A DNA stretch of 64,000 nucleotides from an uncultured Robinsoniella sp. (GTDB taxonomy: Bacteria; Bacillota; Clostridia; Lachnospirales; Lachnospiraceae): the NCBI GenBank assembly GCA_900540475.1, contig UQGG01000004.1, positions 186,001-250,000 on the forward strand, written 5' to 3'. Position 1 is the first letter of the stretch. Each line of letters begins with the position of its first letter. Below the pieces are notes generated by a model that was given only the letters and a program-made list of their open reading frames with translations, was not told the origin of the DNA and made no database searches. Shown in pieces: positions 8,599-17,221 of the stretch. Made by a program: the position numbers and the translations under genes.

Positions 8599-10443
8599 CT
8601 AGACCGGCAATGCCGCCTCTTTGCTATCCAGTATACTCATAAACTCTTCTCCGGTGATCGTTTCCTGGTCATAGAGGTGTTTTGCAAGTTCATGCAGCTT
8701 ATCCATATTTTCTTCAATAATTCTACGTGCCTTTTCGTGCTGTGCCCGGACCACTTCCACAACCTTTTTGTCCACCACTGCTGCTGTATCATTGGAACAC
8801 ATAAGTGAAGTATCTCCGCCCAGGTATTGATTCTGCACCGTTTCCAATGCCACCATATCAAACTCATCCGACATACCGAATCTGGTAATCATTGCCCTGG
8901 CAAGCTTTGTTGTCTGCTCAATATCATTGGAAGCTCCCGTGCTCACTGAATGGAACACCAGCTCCTCTGCTACACGTCCGCCTGTTAAGGTTGCAATTTT
9001 ATTTTCGATTTCCGCCTTTGTCATCAGGTTGTGTTCCCCTTCATCCACCTGCATCGTGTACCCAAGTGCACCGGATGTTCTGGGAATAATAGTAATTTTG
9101 GTAACGGGCGCCGAGTGGTTCTGCTTTGCCGCAACCAGCGCATGACCGATTTCATGGTATGATACGATCAGCTTTTCCTTATCGGACAATACCTTATTCT
9201 TCTTCTGGTATCCTGCAATGACCACCTCCACGCTTTCCTCCAGATCTCTCTGGCTGACAAACTTTCTGCCATCCCTCACCGCCCGGAGTGCTCCTTCATT
9301 GATCATATTGGCAAGCTCAGCGCCGGACGCTCCCGATGCCATTCTGGCAATGGCGTTAAAATCCACATCATCTGATATTTTAATTTTCCTGGCATGTACT
9401 TTCAGGATATCTTCACGGCCTTTCAGATCCGGAAGCTCCACCGGAACTCTTCGGTCAAAACGTCCCGGTCTTAAAAGAGCAGGATCCAGAGAATCCGGTC
9501 TGTTCGTTGCCGCCAGAATGATAACGCCTTTTCTGCCGTCAAATCCATCCATTTCGGTAAGAAGCTGATTTAAAGTCTGTTCTCTTTCATCATTTCCGCC
9601 GATCCCGCCGTTATCACGTTTTTTACCAATGGTATCTATTTCATCAATAAAAACGATACACGGTGCTTTCTCACTTGCCTGTTTAAAAAGGTCACGGACT
9701 TTTGCCGCTCCCATACCTACAAACATTTCCACAAATTCCGAACCGGATATGGAGAAAAACGGCACACTGGCTTCACCTGCAACGGCTTTTGCCAGCAGTG
9801 TCTTACCGGTTCCCGGAGGTCCTACCAGCAGTGCACCCTTTGGCATGGTTGCACCAATCTCCGTATACTTACCGGGATTATGCAGAAAGTCTACGATCTC
9901 TGTCAGAATTTCTTTGGCTTCATCCTCACCTGCAACATCTGCGAATTTAATGCCCGTAGTGGATTCTACATACACCTTGGCATTGCTTTTTCCAAAGGTC
10001 ATGGCATTACCCATGCCTCCTCCCGCGCCAACCTTGCCCATCATCTTTTTAATAAAGAACGTTCCGATTCCATAGAGCAGTGCGATCGGCAAAATCCAGG
10101 TGAGCAGAAAACTGAGAATCGGTGACATCTGCTGAACAATTTCCTGGGAGAACTTGGCACCGGAACTGTACAGACGGTCAACCAGCTGGGGATCATACAT
10201 GGCACCTGTCTTGTAATAATTTGGCTTTTCTGCATTATCGGAAAATAAAATTTCGTCACTGGATACTTCCACTTCTTTGATCTGCTTGTTATTCATCATC
10301 TCTATAAAGGTTCCGTAATCCACTTCCTGTACTTTTGGTGACAGCAGTTTTGGAAACAAAAGCCCATTTAATAAAAATATGACAACAACGGCAATCACAT
10401 AATAAAAAATAAGAGGCTTTTTAGACGGCTTTACTTCTTTCAT
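8599..10443 (-). CDS. ftsH: ATP-dependent zinc metalloprotease FtsH
   Basis: Membrane-anchored AAA+ protease that degrades misfolded membrane proteins and short-lived regulators. The 614 residues show two transmembrane helices (about 10-30 and 110-135) around an extracytoplasmic loop. The AAA domain has Walker A GPPGTGKT near residue 205, Walker B IVFIDEID and the pore motif FVGMGAAKVRDLF. The zinc protease motif is HEIGHALVA near residue 435. I chose ATG 10443, which follows AAGGAGG; an upstream in-frame ATG at 10479 has no ribosome site. The length is slightly short but normal. The gene stands alone between ligA and the tetR terminator. Confidence 0.96.
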   Translation of the reverse strand: MKEVKPSKKPLIFYYVIAVVVIFLLNGLLFPKLLSPKVQEVDYGTFIEMMNNKQIKEVEVSSDEILFSDNAEKPNYYKTGAMYDPQLVDRLYSSGAKFSQEIVQQMSPILSFLLTWILPIALLYGIGTFFIKKMMGKVGAGGGMGNAMTFGKSNAKVYVESTTGIKFADVAGEDEAKEILTEIVDFLHNPGKYTEIGATMPKGALLVGPPGTGKTLLAKAVAGEASVPFFSISGSEFVEMFVGMGAAKVRDLFKQASEKAPCIVFIDEIDTIGKKRDNGGIGGNDEREQTLNQLLTEMDGFDGRKGVIILAATNRPDSLDPALLRPGRFDRRVPVELPDLKGREDILKVHARKIKISDDVDFNAIARMASGASGAELANMINEGALRAVRDGRKFVSQRDLEESVEVVIAGYQKKNKVLSDKEKLIVSYHEIGHALVAAKQNHSAPVTKITIIPRTSGALGYTMQVDEGEHNLMTKAEIENKIATLTGGRVAEELVFHSVSTGASNDIEQTTKLARAMITRFGMSDEFDMVALETVQNQYLGGDTSLMCSNDTAAVVDKKVVEVVRAQHEKARRIIEENMDKLHELAKHLYDQETITGEEFMSILDSKEAALPV

Positions 10444-10620
10444 AATCCTTTCCTCCTTATCTGATATAAAAGACCGCATGACAGTCTTTTATGTAGGTTA
10501 ATATTGAATATATAGACTATCTTAGGATAAGAAATCTGAATTGTCAACGAAGCAAGTGTTAAATATTCATAAATAATTCAGAAAATCCAGCCCTTCTCTT
10601 TCACTTTTAAATACGCAAAA

Positions 10621-10657
10621 GGGATGGATGCCTGTCCGATATGAAGGCTTCCATCCC
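10621..10657 (-). terminator. Probable terminator of the rluF-ligA transcript
   Basis: A 12-bp stem with one mismatch (10621-10632 GGGATGGATGCC with 10646-10657), 13-base loop, followed on the minus strand by TTTTGCGTATTT. It is 20 bases after the ligA stop. The T tract is short. Confidence 0.6.
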
Positions 10658-10676
10658 GCAGATACGTTTAACGTTA

Positions 10677-12671
10677 TTATTTCTCTCCGGATAACATTTC
10701 ATTCAATTGTTCTTCAGAAATCACCGGTATTCCCAGATCCTGTGCTTTCGTCAGCTTGCTTCCGGCATTTTCGCCTGCCAGAACATAAGATGTTTTTTTA
10801 GAAACAGAACCTGAGACTTTTCCTCCGTGCTTCTGAATCAGTTCACTTGCCTCGGTTCTTCCCAGTGTGGGAAGTGTCCCCGTAACCACAAAAGTCATGC
10901 CAGCAAACAGATCATCTCCGTCCTCTTCTTCTGCAGTCATATTCACACCGTATTCCCGCAGCCTCTCCATCACTTCCTGGTTGACCGGATCTTCAAAGAA
11001 CCGGCGGATGGATACGGCACTGATCTCCCCTATATCGGAGACTGCAACCAGTTCCTCCAAAGTTGCCTCTTTTAAACGGTCTATAGAACCAAAATGACGC
11101 ATTAATTCCCTTGCCGTTGCCTTTCCTACATTGGCAATCCCAAGACCGGAAAGCAGGCGCTGAGGCTCATTCTTTTTCGCTTCTTCAATCATCGCCAGTA
11201 ATTTATCCGTATTTTTTTCTTTTCCAATAATTCCGGCTTCGATCATTTCGTCCCTGTGTTTTTTAAGCACAAAAATATCCGCCACATTTTTCAGATACCC
11301 CTGACGAACCAGTTCGATAATATAACTTTCCCCAAATCCTTTGATATCCATGGCATCCCTGCCCACAAAGTTAATGATATGCCGCTCCAGCTGTGCCGGA
11401 CAGTTAGCACCGGTACATTTAATATCTGCCGTATCTTTTTCCCGGACTGCTGGTGAACCGCATACCGGACAGACTTCCGGAAGAACATATCGGCTGGCGC
11501 CTTCCGGCCGTTTTTCTTTTACCACATATTTAATCTTGGGTATAATTTCTCCGGATTTATAAACAACGATGGAATCTCCTATCCGGATGTCCAGTTCATC
11601 GATAAAGTCCTGGTTGTGCAGCGTTGCCCTTGCCACACTGGTTCCGCATAATCTCACTGGTTCAAAGATCGCAGTAGGGGTGATCCTTCCGGTTCTTCCC
11701 ACCGAGAGTTCAATTTCCTGCAGTACGGTTTCTTTTTCTTCCGGAGGATATTTGTAAGCCACCGCCCACCTTGGCACTTTTGAGGTGCTGCCCAGGGTTT
11801 CCCGGTCAGATAGCCGGTTGATTTTCACAACTGCTCCATCAATGTCGTAAGCCAGCGATCCTCGCAGCTCACCTATTTTCTCAATGGCTGCCCAGACTTC
11901 TTCCCCAGTATGGCAGATGGTATATTGGTCGATAACCTTAATACCATTGCTTTTCAGATATTCGTATCCTTCCGTGTGGGTTTCAAATGTCCTGCCCTGG
12001 GTTTCCTGAATGTTAAAGATAAACATGGAAAGATTCCGTTCCTTCGTCACCTTGCTCTCTAACTGCCGCAATGTACCCGCCGCGCAGTTTCTTGGGTTGG
12101 CAAACGGCTTCTTGCCCAGTAGTTCCTGCTTTTCATTCACTTCATCAAAAGCGGCGTTAGTCATATAAACTTCTCCGCGGATTTCCAGATAGGGAATGGG
12201 ATGTTTCAGCTTTTTCTTTACATCCTTGATTACCCTGGCATTTTCCGTTACGTCTTCTCCCTGGGTAACACCGTCACCCCTGGTTATCGCTGTAGTGAGG
12301 ACACCATCCGTATAACGCAGTGCCATGGACAGACCATCGATTTTTGTCTCTACCACAAATTCCGGATCCTGAAGCTGCTGCCTCATATCCTCTACAAACT
12401 GGATTACTTCTTCTTTGGAAAAGACATCCTGAAGGCTTAACATAGGGACTCTGTGCTTCACCAGAACACCGGCTTCCCTTTTTGCGCTGCCCCCCACTTT
12501 CTGGGTAGGGGAATCCGGGGTTACCAGTTCCGGATGTTCCTGCTCAATCTGCTTTAACTCCTGCATCAGCTGGTCGTATTCATAGTCGGTAATCTCCGGT
12601 GCATCCATGTTGTAATAACGGTCTGCATGGTAATTGAGCTGTTCTTTAAGTTCATCAATTCTCTGTTTCAT
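10677..12671 (-). CDS. ligA: NAD-dependent DNA ligase LigA
   Basis: Seals DNA nicks in replication and repair using NAD+. The 664 residues are full length. Residues 1-60 form the NMN-binding Ia domain (YHADRYYNMDAPEITDYEYDQL). The adenylation domain has the active lysine K110 in KIDG. An OB fold comes next, then a four-cysteine zinc finger (CPVC ... CTGANC), helix-hairpin-helix repeats (LLSGLGIANVGKATA) and a C-terminal BRCT domain (FVVTGTLPTLGRTEA). I chose ATG 12671, where homology with the family begins. A longer frame runs back into rluF. rluF lies just upstream, so the two are probably co-transcribed. Confidence 0.97.
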   Translation of the reverse strand: MKQRIDELKEQLNYHADRYYNMDAPEITDYEYDQLMQELKQIEQEHPELVTPDSPTQKVGGSAKREAGVLVKHRVPMLSLQDVFSKEEVIQFVEDMRQQLQDPEFVVETKIDGLSMALRYTDGVLTTAITRGDGVTQGEDVTENARVIKDVKKKLKHPIPYLEIRGEVYMTNAAFDEVNEKQELLGKKPFANPRNCAAGTLRQLESKVTKERNLSMFIFNIQETQGRTFETHTEGYEYLKSNGIKVIDQYTICHTGEEVWAAIEKIGELRGSLAYDIDGAVVKINRLSDRETLGSTSKVPRWAVAYKYPPEEKETVLQEIELSVGRTGRITPTAIFEPVRLCGTSVARATLHNQDFIDELDIRIGDSIVVYKSGEIIPKIKYVVKEKRPEGASRYVLPEVCPVCGSPAVREKDTADIKCTGANCPAQLERHIINFVGRDAMDIKGFGESYIIELVRQGYLKNVADIFVLKKHRDEMIEAGIIGKEKNTDKLLAMIEEAKKNEPQRLLSGLGIANVGKATARELMRHFGSIDRLKEATLEELVAVSDIGEISAVSIRRFFEDPVNQEVMERLREYGVNMTAEEEDGDDLFAGMTFVVTGTLPTLGRTEASELIQKHGGKVSGSVSKKTSYVLAGENAGSKLTKAQDLGIPVISEEQLNEMLSGEK

Positions 12672-12717
12672 TTTATAGCCTCTCTTTACTGATTCTAAAT
12701 TCTTCCGCAATGCGCTT

Positions 12718-13503
12718 CTATGATCCCAGCCTGCTTTCATATTCCGGTCCATTGCTGGAATCCTGAATCAACCGGTAAAGTTCTTCAATTTCTTTATTCG
12801 TCAGTTTACGGTATGTGCCTGCCTTCAGATGTCCCAGATGAATATTCATAATACGCACCCTTACAAGCCGGGTCACTTTGTATCCCAGTGCCTCACACAT
12901 CCTTCGTATCTGGCGGTTAAGTCCCTGGGTCAAAATAATGCGAAATTGCTTTTCACCCATCTTCTCCACCCGGCATGGTCTGGTCACCGTATTTAAAATG
13001 GGAACTCCCTTCTCCATTTGCCGTATAAACTCATCCGTAACCGGGCGGTTCACCTTTACTTCGTATTCCTTTTCATGATAATTTCCCGCACGCATAATTT
13101 TATTCAGGATTTCTCCATTATTTGTCATCAGCAGCAGACCTTCAGAATCCTTATCCAACCTTCCAATCGAAAAAATACGCTTGGGATAATGCAAAAACTC
13201 CTCGATATTATTGCTTCCCCATTTTTTCTCTGAGGTACAGATAATCCCTACGGGCTTGTTGACAGCCAGCAGGATCATCTCTTCCTCCCTGCTCACTGGT
13301 TTTCCATTAACCCGGATATCCTGAATGGGTAAAACCTTCAGACCCATGGCTGCAGTCTGCCCGTCCACGGTTACCCTGCCCTGTTCAATCAGTCTGTCCG
13401 CTTCTCTTCTGGAACACACACCTGATTCAGCCAGATATTTGTTCAGCCGGACCGGTTCCTTCTTATCTTTCCCTGAAAATTCTTCCTGCATCCTATTTTT
13501 CAT
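12718..13503 (-). CDS. rluF: 23S rRNA pseudouridine synthase, RluF-type
   Basis: Converts a uridine of 23S rRNA to pseudouridine. The 261 residues hold an N-terminal S4 RNA-binding domain (LNKYLAESGVCSRREADRLI, about 19-75). A catalytic domain carries the GRLDKDSEGLLL motif with the catalytic Asp. The segment LTQGLNRQIRRMCEALGY and the RVRIMNIHLGHL stretch resemble E. coli RluF more than RluB, which is why I use this symbol. The first ATG has only a weak, distant AGG. A second ATG four codons in is possible. The stop is 46 bases before ligA. Confidence 0.88.
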   Translation of the reverse strand: MKNRMQEEFSGKDKKEPVRLNKYLAESGVCSRREADRLIEQGRVTVDGQTAAMGLKVLPIQDIRVNGKPVSREEEMILLAVNKPVGIICTSEKKWGSNNIEEFLHYPKRIFSIGRLDKDSEGLLLMTNNGEILNKIMRAGNYHEKEYEVKVNRPVTDEFIRQMEKGVPILNTVTRPCRVEKMGEKQFRIILTQGLNRQIRRMCEALGYKVTRLVRVRIMNIHLGHLKAGTYRKLTNKEIEELYRLIQDSSNGPEYESRLGS

Positions 13504-13598
13504 AAATAATCTAAAGCCTGCTTTCTTTCACTTAATTACATGTCCTCACTATTATATGGTAATTCGAAATGAACTGCAAGCAAGATTTATGAAATCAT

Positions 13599-14765
13599 TT
13601 ACCGATGTTCAAATTCAATTTTCAGCATATCTTTTTCATATTTTGCACCAGCCACTTCGTACTCCCGCAGTTTTGGCGGAAGTATCAGGTTCCGTCGTTC
13701 ATTCTTTATGGTTAGTGCAAGTTCCTCTCCTTTTTGTTCCAGTTCCAATTCCTGTTTATCCACAAATGGAAGTGCAATTTTTAAACAGTATTTCTCCTGC
13801 ACCTTTTCCAGTACAAAGATACTCTGAACTGCCAGAACAGCCGCTGGGTCCGTATCCCGGTACACCATATCCGCAGCCACTTTAAGCCTTTCCACCGTTC
13901 GTAACTCATGCTTTAAAAATTCCATTTCAAAAACCGGAATGTCAAAGAAACTCTGCCTGATATCCTGAAGGCTGTTCTGCTGATTCTCTATCCATTGATT
14001 AAAGTATCCCTCTAAAGAGGACTTGGGATACACTTTATTTACTATAATAGCATCCACATTATAATCATACATATGAAGATACGCAAAATTTCTTTTCGCT
14101 TCTTTCACCACTATTTTTTCCGGTGTCGTAACGATGCGAAGGCTTAAAACATCCTTATCGGACATCAGATCCTGCAATTGTTCTATTTTGCTGCACAGGA
14201 TCTCTACCTCATCAAAAAGCGTGTCTTTTGGCATAGGGATCTTCATGGTTTTTTCAACCAGCGGTCCTGCAACTTTTAATGCCTTTCTTTTCATAGGCAT
14301 GATTTTCCCTAATAAATAACCAAACATTTCCGGAAATTTTAACAGCGAAATGGTTTCTCCGGTAGGTGCACAGTCTACAATCAGCACATCATAATTCTGA
14401 GCCTCGTAAATATCCAGAATTTTAAACAGCGAAAACAGTTCTTCAAATCCCGGAAAAATCAGCAGTTCCTCTGCTTCTATACTCTCCCCGGATCTGGAAG
14501 TCAGCAGTTTTTTCAGATAATCCTTGATATTTCCCCATGCATGCTCACTTTCTGCTACCGCATCAATTTCCATGGCATACAAATGCTCTGTGATTTCCAG
14601 AGGTTCATTTCCAAGCTTTCGGTCAAAGGAGTCTCCCAGGCTGTGCGCCTGGTCAGTACTCATAATCAACACCCGTTTTCCGCTTTCCGCAATTTTGCAG
14701 GCAGTCACCGCCGCAATACTGGTCTTGCCTACACCGCCTTTGCCCGTATATAATAATATTCTCAT
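13599..14765 (-). CDS. ArsA/Get3-family ATPase with C-terminal HSP20-like domain (second of pair)
   Basis: Deviant-Walker P-loop ATPase of 388 residues. It opens with the P-loop GKGGVGKTS (residues 8-16), followed by STDQAHSLGDSF (switch I) and DCAPTGETISLLKFPE (A-loop/switch II). After about residue 300 it has a beta-rich tail (ELALTIKNERRNLILPPKLREYEV) resembling the ArsA HSP20-like domain. Bacterial proteins of this type are grouped with arsenite ATPase ArsA or tail-anchored protein factor Get3, but no ArsB pump or arsenite-binding cysteines are seen. Get3d-like client or metabolite handling is more likely than arsenic export. It starts behind GGAGG, 11 bases after the small protein gene, as third gene of an operon. 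Confidence 0.88.
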   Translation of the reverse strand: MRILLYTGKGGVGKTSIAAVTACKIAESGKRVLIMSTDQAHSLGDSFDRKLGNEPLEITEHLYAMEIDAVAESEHAWGNIKDYLKKLLTSRSGESIEAEELLIFPGFEELFSLFKILDIYEAQNYDVLIVDCAPTGETISLLKFPEMFGYLLGKIMPMKRKALKVAGPLVEKTMKIPMPKDTLFDEVEILCSKIEQLQDLMSDKDVLSLRIVTTPEKIVVKEAKRNFAYLHMYDYNVDAIIVNKVYPKSSLEGYFNQWIENQQNSLQDIRQSFFDIPVFEMEFLKHELRTVERLKVAADMVYRDTDPAAVLAVQSIFVLEKVQEKYCLKIALPFVDKQELELEQKGEELALTIKNERRNLILPPKLREYEVAGAKYEKDMLKIEFEHR

Positions 14766-14776
14766 GTCAGACCCTC

Positions 14777-15085
14777 CTACTCAATCGTTACTTTCTTCGT
14801 CCGTTTTGTCTGTTGGGATCTCCCTGTAGAAGCTGTTCCTGCACTGATATCCCCTTTTTCAGTTTTACTCCTGCGGCTTCCTTCATCTTCTTCCGTATAA
14901 GATGCCGATCCTGTTTCTCTTTTTCCAGCCAGGTAGATTTCTACCGCGCACTCTTTTAACCAATCTCCGGCACCTGCCCTCCAGTTTTGCATACGCTCAT
15001 TTATTTCATCCGGCAATAATTCCTGAAATGCTTCCATTTCCAATTTCTTTGCCTGGACCATTTTCGTTATAAAAGTTTTATTCAT
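14777..15085 (-). CDS. Small protein between two ArsA-like ATPases, function unknown
   Basis: The protein has 102 residues. The first 55 look helical (ITKMVQAKKLEMEAFQELL, then RMQNWRAGAGDWLKECAVEI). The rest is low-complexity, charged and probably disordered, ending KKVTIE. No known domain is recognised. Its ATG overlaps the end of the upstream ATPase gene by eight bases and has AAGGAGG inside that gene, so translation is coupled. The downstream ATPase follows after 11 bases. Its place between two paralogous ATPases suggests an adaptor or subunit. The C-terminal V-T-I resembles the I/V-x-I tail that small heat-shock proteins use to dock on alpha-crystallin folds (inference). Confidence 0.7.
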   Translation of the reverse strand: MNKTFITKMVQAKKLEMEAFQELLPDEINERMQNWRAGAGDWLKECAVEIYLAGKRETGSASYTEEDEGSRRSKTEKGDISAGTASTGRSQQTKRTKKVTIE

Positions 15086-16259
15086 CTTCGTCCTCCTTTA
15101 CGAACTGTATTACCAGCGACTGATCCCTCATCTTTGCAGACTGTACAGAATATCCCCGCAGAGAAGAAGGCATAGGAATGGCTCTTTTAAAGTTCCCGAT
15201 CTTCACAATCAGATCCCGTCCGGCTTCATGCATTACGATATCCTCTTTGTTCACACAGGGTAGATATACCTTAAGCAGATAACCGTCTTCCGTCTTTTCA
15301 TAGACTTCATTGGGAATAATCCGCTTCACTGCAAAGAGGTCTTCCTCCTGCAGCGCATCCTCGCATACCCGATCCAGAGATGTCAGCCCGTTTAAATCAA
15401 TATCGTACCATTTAATGGAATACACCGGAACACCACGGAAGACTTCTTCTAACTCCGTGATATACTGCTGTTGAATCATCAGCCATTCATCAAAAAAAGG
15501 ATTATCCATATCTGCCGGCAAAACCCGGTTCATATAAAGCCCATCCACATTAAAATTGTAAAGATTCAAATACATATAGTTTCTCTTTGTCTCTTCCACA
15601 ACCATCTTTTCCGGAATTGCCACAAGGCGGATGCTGCATACCTCGCGGTTTTTGATCAGATTCTGTAATTCTGCCAGTTTCAGATACATTCTCTCAATAT
15701 CATTCATAGCCTTTGTGTCCGGAAGCTGAATCTGAAAAAACTTTTTCGATACCGGCCGCATCACCTTCATTGCCACTTTTCCAAGTGGAAACAATTTTTC
15801 CATATACCAGGAAAGCAGTTCGGGAAATTTTAACAGGGACAATGTCTCTCCGGTAGGCGCGCAGTCTACGATAACCAGGTCATATTTCTTCTGATTATAA
15901 ATTTCCTGTATTTTTAACAGTGAGAATAATTCTTCGATTCCCGGTATCATATCCAGACCGTCCATTATATTTTCTTCCCCGCTGCCTCCAGGGAGCATTT
16001 GTGCAAAGGCATTCATCATAGATGAAAAATCATGCTCCATTTCATATGTGGGATCAATTTCTAACGCATATAAATGATCAGCTACCTGCTTTTCCTCTTT
16101 TCCCAGAGACTGCTCAAATAAATCGCTGAGGTTATGCGCCATATCCGTGCTGACAATTAATGTTTTTTTCCCTTCCTTTGATGCTTTTCTGGCGTGTGCT
16201 GCTGCAACACTGGTCTTGCCTACTCCGCCTTTACCTGTAAAAATTATGATTCGATTCAT
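15078..16259 (-). CDS. ArsA/Get3-family ATPase with C-terminal HSP20-like domain (first of pair)
   Basis: P-loop ATPase of 393 residues, paralogous to the third gene of this operon. Motifs in order: GKGGVGKTS near residue 8, STDMAHNLSDLF, DCAPTGETLSLLKFPE near residue 150. The C-terminal beta domain (IVMHEAGRDLIVKIGNFKRAIPM onward, about 310-388) is of the ArsA HSP20-like type, ending in an acidic tail. It starts behind AAAGGAG. Upstream lie an array of 16-bp repeats and the marR gene in the same direction. Whether it dimerises with itself or with its paralogue cannot be seen. Confidence 0.88.
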   Translation of the reverse strand: MNRIIIFTGKGGVGKTSVAAAHARKASKEGKKTLIVSTDMAHNLSDLFEQSLGKEEKQVADHLYALEIDPTYEMEHDFSSMMNAFAQMLPGGSGEENIMDGLDMIPGIEELFSLLKIQEIYNQKKYDLVIVDCAPTGETLSLLKFPELLSWYMEKLFPLGKVAMKVMRPVSKKFFQIQLPDTKAMNDIERMYLKLAELQNLIKNREVCSIRLVAIPEKMVVEETKRNYMYLNLYNFNVDGLYMNRVLPADMDNPFFDEWLMIQQQYITELEEVFRGVPVYSIKWYDIDLNGLTSLDRVCEDALQEEDLFAVKRIIPNEVYEKTEDGYLLKVYLPCVNKEDIVMHEAGRDLIVKIGNFKRAIPMPSSLRGYSVQSAKMRDQSLVIQFVKEDEDE

Positions 16260-16342
16260 AAATCTCCTTTCCCGGATAAGAACTGTCCGGTTAAATTTAT
16301 ATTTTTTTGTTCATCATGTTTTCGTGTATAACATGCATTCCG

Positions 16343-16464
16343 GCACATCACGCTACTTGTACATCATACTTTTTGCACATTATATGTTCTGCATATTTTA
16401 CGTTCTGCATATTTTACGTTCTGCACATTATACGTTCTGCACATTATACGTTCTGCATATCATG
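16343..16464. repeat. 16-bp tandem repeat array (about 8 copies) upstream of the ArsA-like operon
   Basis: The unit TTCTGCACATTATACG recurs head to tail with a strict 16-bp period. Four clear copies cover 16387-16450, a truncated one follows, and three degenerate ones precede it from 16343. The region from 16260 to 16590 holds no gene. On the minus strand, in the direction of the ATPase operon, well-matched units contain TATAAT, so the array presents several -10-like boxes 16 bp apart. Confidence 0.85.
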
Positions 16465-16544
16465 TTCTCAAGTTATCATCTTTAAGTCCCTTCGTTAGTT
16501 CTTTATTCGAATTATTCGAGATTCGAACTATTTATTATTTTTAA

Positions 16545-16564
16545 ACAGAGCCATAAAGCTCTGT
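16545..16564 (-). terminator. Probable terminator of marR
   Basis: Stem ACAGAGC (16545-16551) with GCTCTGT (16558-16564), six-base loop, followed on the minus strand by TTTAAAAATAATA. Just beyond it (16506-16527) TTCGA recurs three times, which may be a further MarR site. Confidence 0.5.
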
Positions 16565-16590
16565 CAAAATCATACATTTCTACTCTATTT

Positions 16591-17082
16591 CTACTCTATT
16601 TCAATCTTGCGTACTTTTTTTATCTTTGCCTGCTCACCAGATTTCTCCCTCTGATTCAATACCGCAAATACCTTATCCGCCATACCAAACAGCGTTTTCT
16701 TCTCCTCGTCCGAAAATGTCTCCATGACTCTGGTAAAATAACTTCCCAGATCCATCATTTCATGATGCATGAATTCTGATCCATCTTCCGAGAGTGATAT
16801 GGTTACAACCCGCTTATCCTGCTCACTTCTCTCTCTGCGTACCAGATGCTTTTTTTCCAGACGGCTGATCACTCCGGTAACCGTGTTCAATGGAATATTC
16901 ATATATTCTGCTATTTCACTCATATTAACCCGTTTCTGGCGATAAACAAACAACAAAGCAAAGATTTCATTCTTCGTGCAGTTTAAAAACAGATCAAACT
17001 TTTGTTCCGGATAAAAAATGAATTTGCATTTATCCATAATTTCAAATACCATTTCCTCTACGGATGCTGGAAATTCGTTCAT
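16591..17082 (-). CDS. MarR-family transcriptional regulator
   Basis: Winged-helix regulator of 163 residues. The wHTH covers about residues 45-115 (NMSEIAEYMNIPLNTVTGVI as helix-turn-helix, then RLEKKHLVRRERSEQDKRVV as the wing with the usual DxR). Long terminal helices serve dimerisation. The last 20 residues are very basic and end RKIEIE, a tail unusual for MarR proteins and similar to the end of the small protein in the ArsA-like operon downstream. It starts behind AAAGGAG. Two palindromic sites overlap its own promoter, so it should repress itself. The ligand is unknown. Confidence 0.92.
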   Translation of the reverse strand: MNEFPASVEEMVFEIMDKCKFIFYPEQKFDLFLNCTKNEIFALLFVYRQKRVNMSEIAEYMNIPLNTVTGVISRLEKKHLVRRERSEQDKRVVTISLSEDGSEFMHHEMMDLGSYFTRVMETFSDEEKKTLFGMADKVFAVLNQREKSGEQAKIKKVRKIEIE

Positions 17083-17097
17083 AGGTAATCACTCCTT

Positions 17098-17152
17098 TAC
17101 TTCGTTCTTCGAAGTATATTTTAATTCTACTCTCGAAGTAATAATTTGTCAA
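17098..17152 (-). promoter_or_regulatory. marR promoter with two TACTTCG/CGAAGTA operators
   Basis: On the minus strand TTGACA (17147-17152) and TAGAAT (17124-17129) are 17 bases apart. One operator-like site, TACTTCGAGAGTA on the minus strand (17128-17140), lies between the boxes. A perfect inverted repeat TACTTCG-N5-CGAAGTA (17098-17116) lies just after the -10. This layout predicts MarR autorepression. Confidence 0.75.
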
Positions 17153-17221
17153 GAATTTTGTATTCCAAATTTCTTTTCTGTGCTATAGTATACATAACGA
17201 CGCTAAAGGAGGCCTCTTTAT

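Noticed and set aside
13599..16259. Arsenite resistance operon
   Set aside because: The ATPases have ArsA-type motifs, but no ArsB, ArsC, ArsD or ArsR-like gene is present and arsenite-binding cysteines are not seen; the regulator is MarR-type.
16307..16498. Open frames through the 16-bp repeats
   Set aside because: Their repetitive Cys/Tyr/Phe/His product is a by-product of the tandem array.
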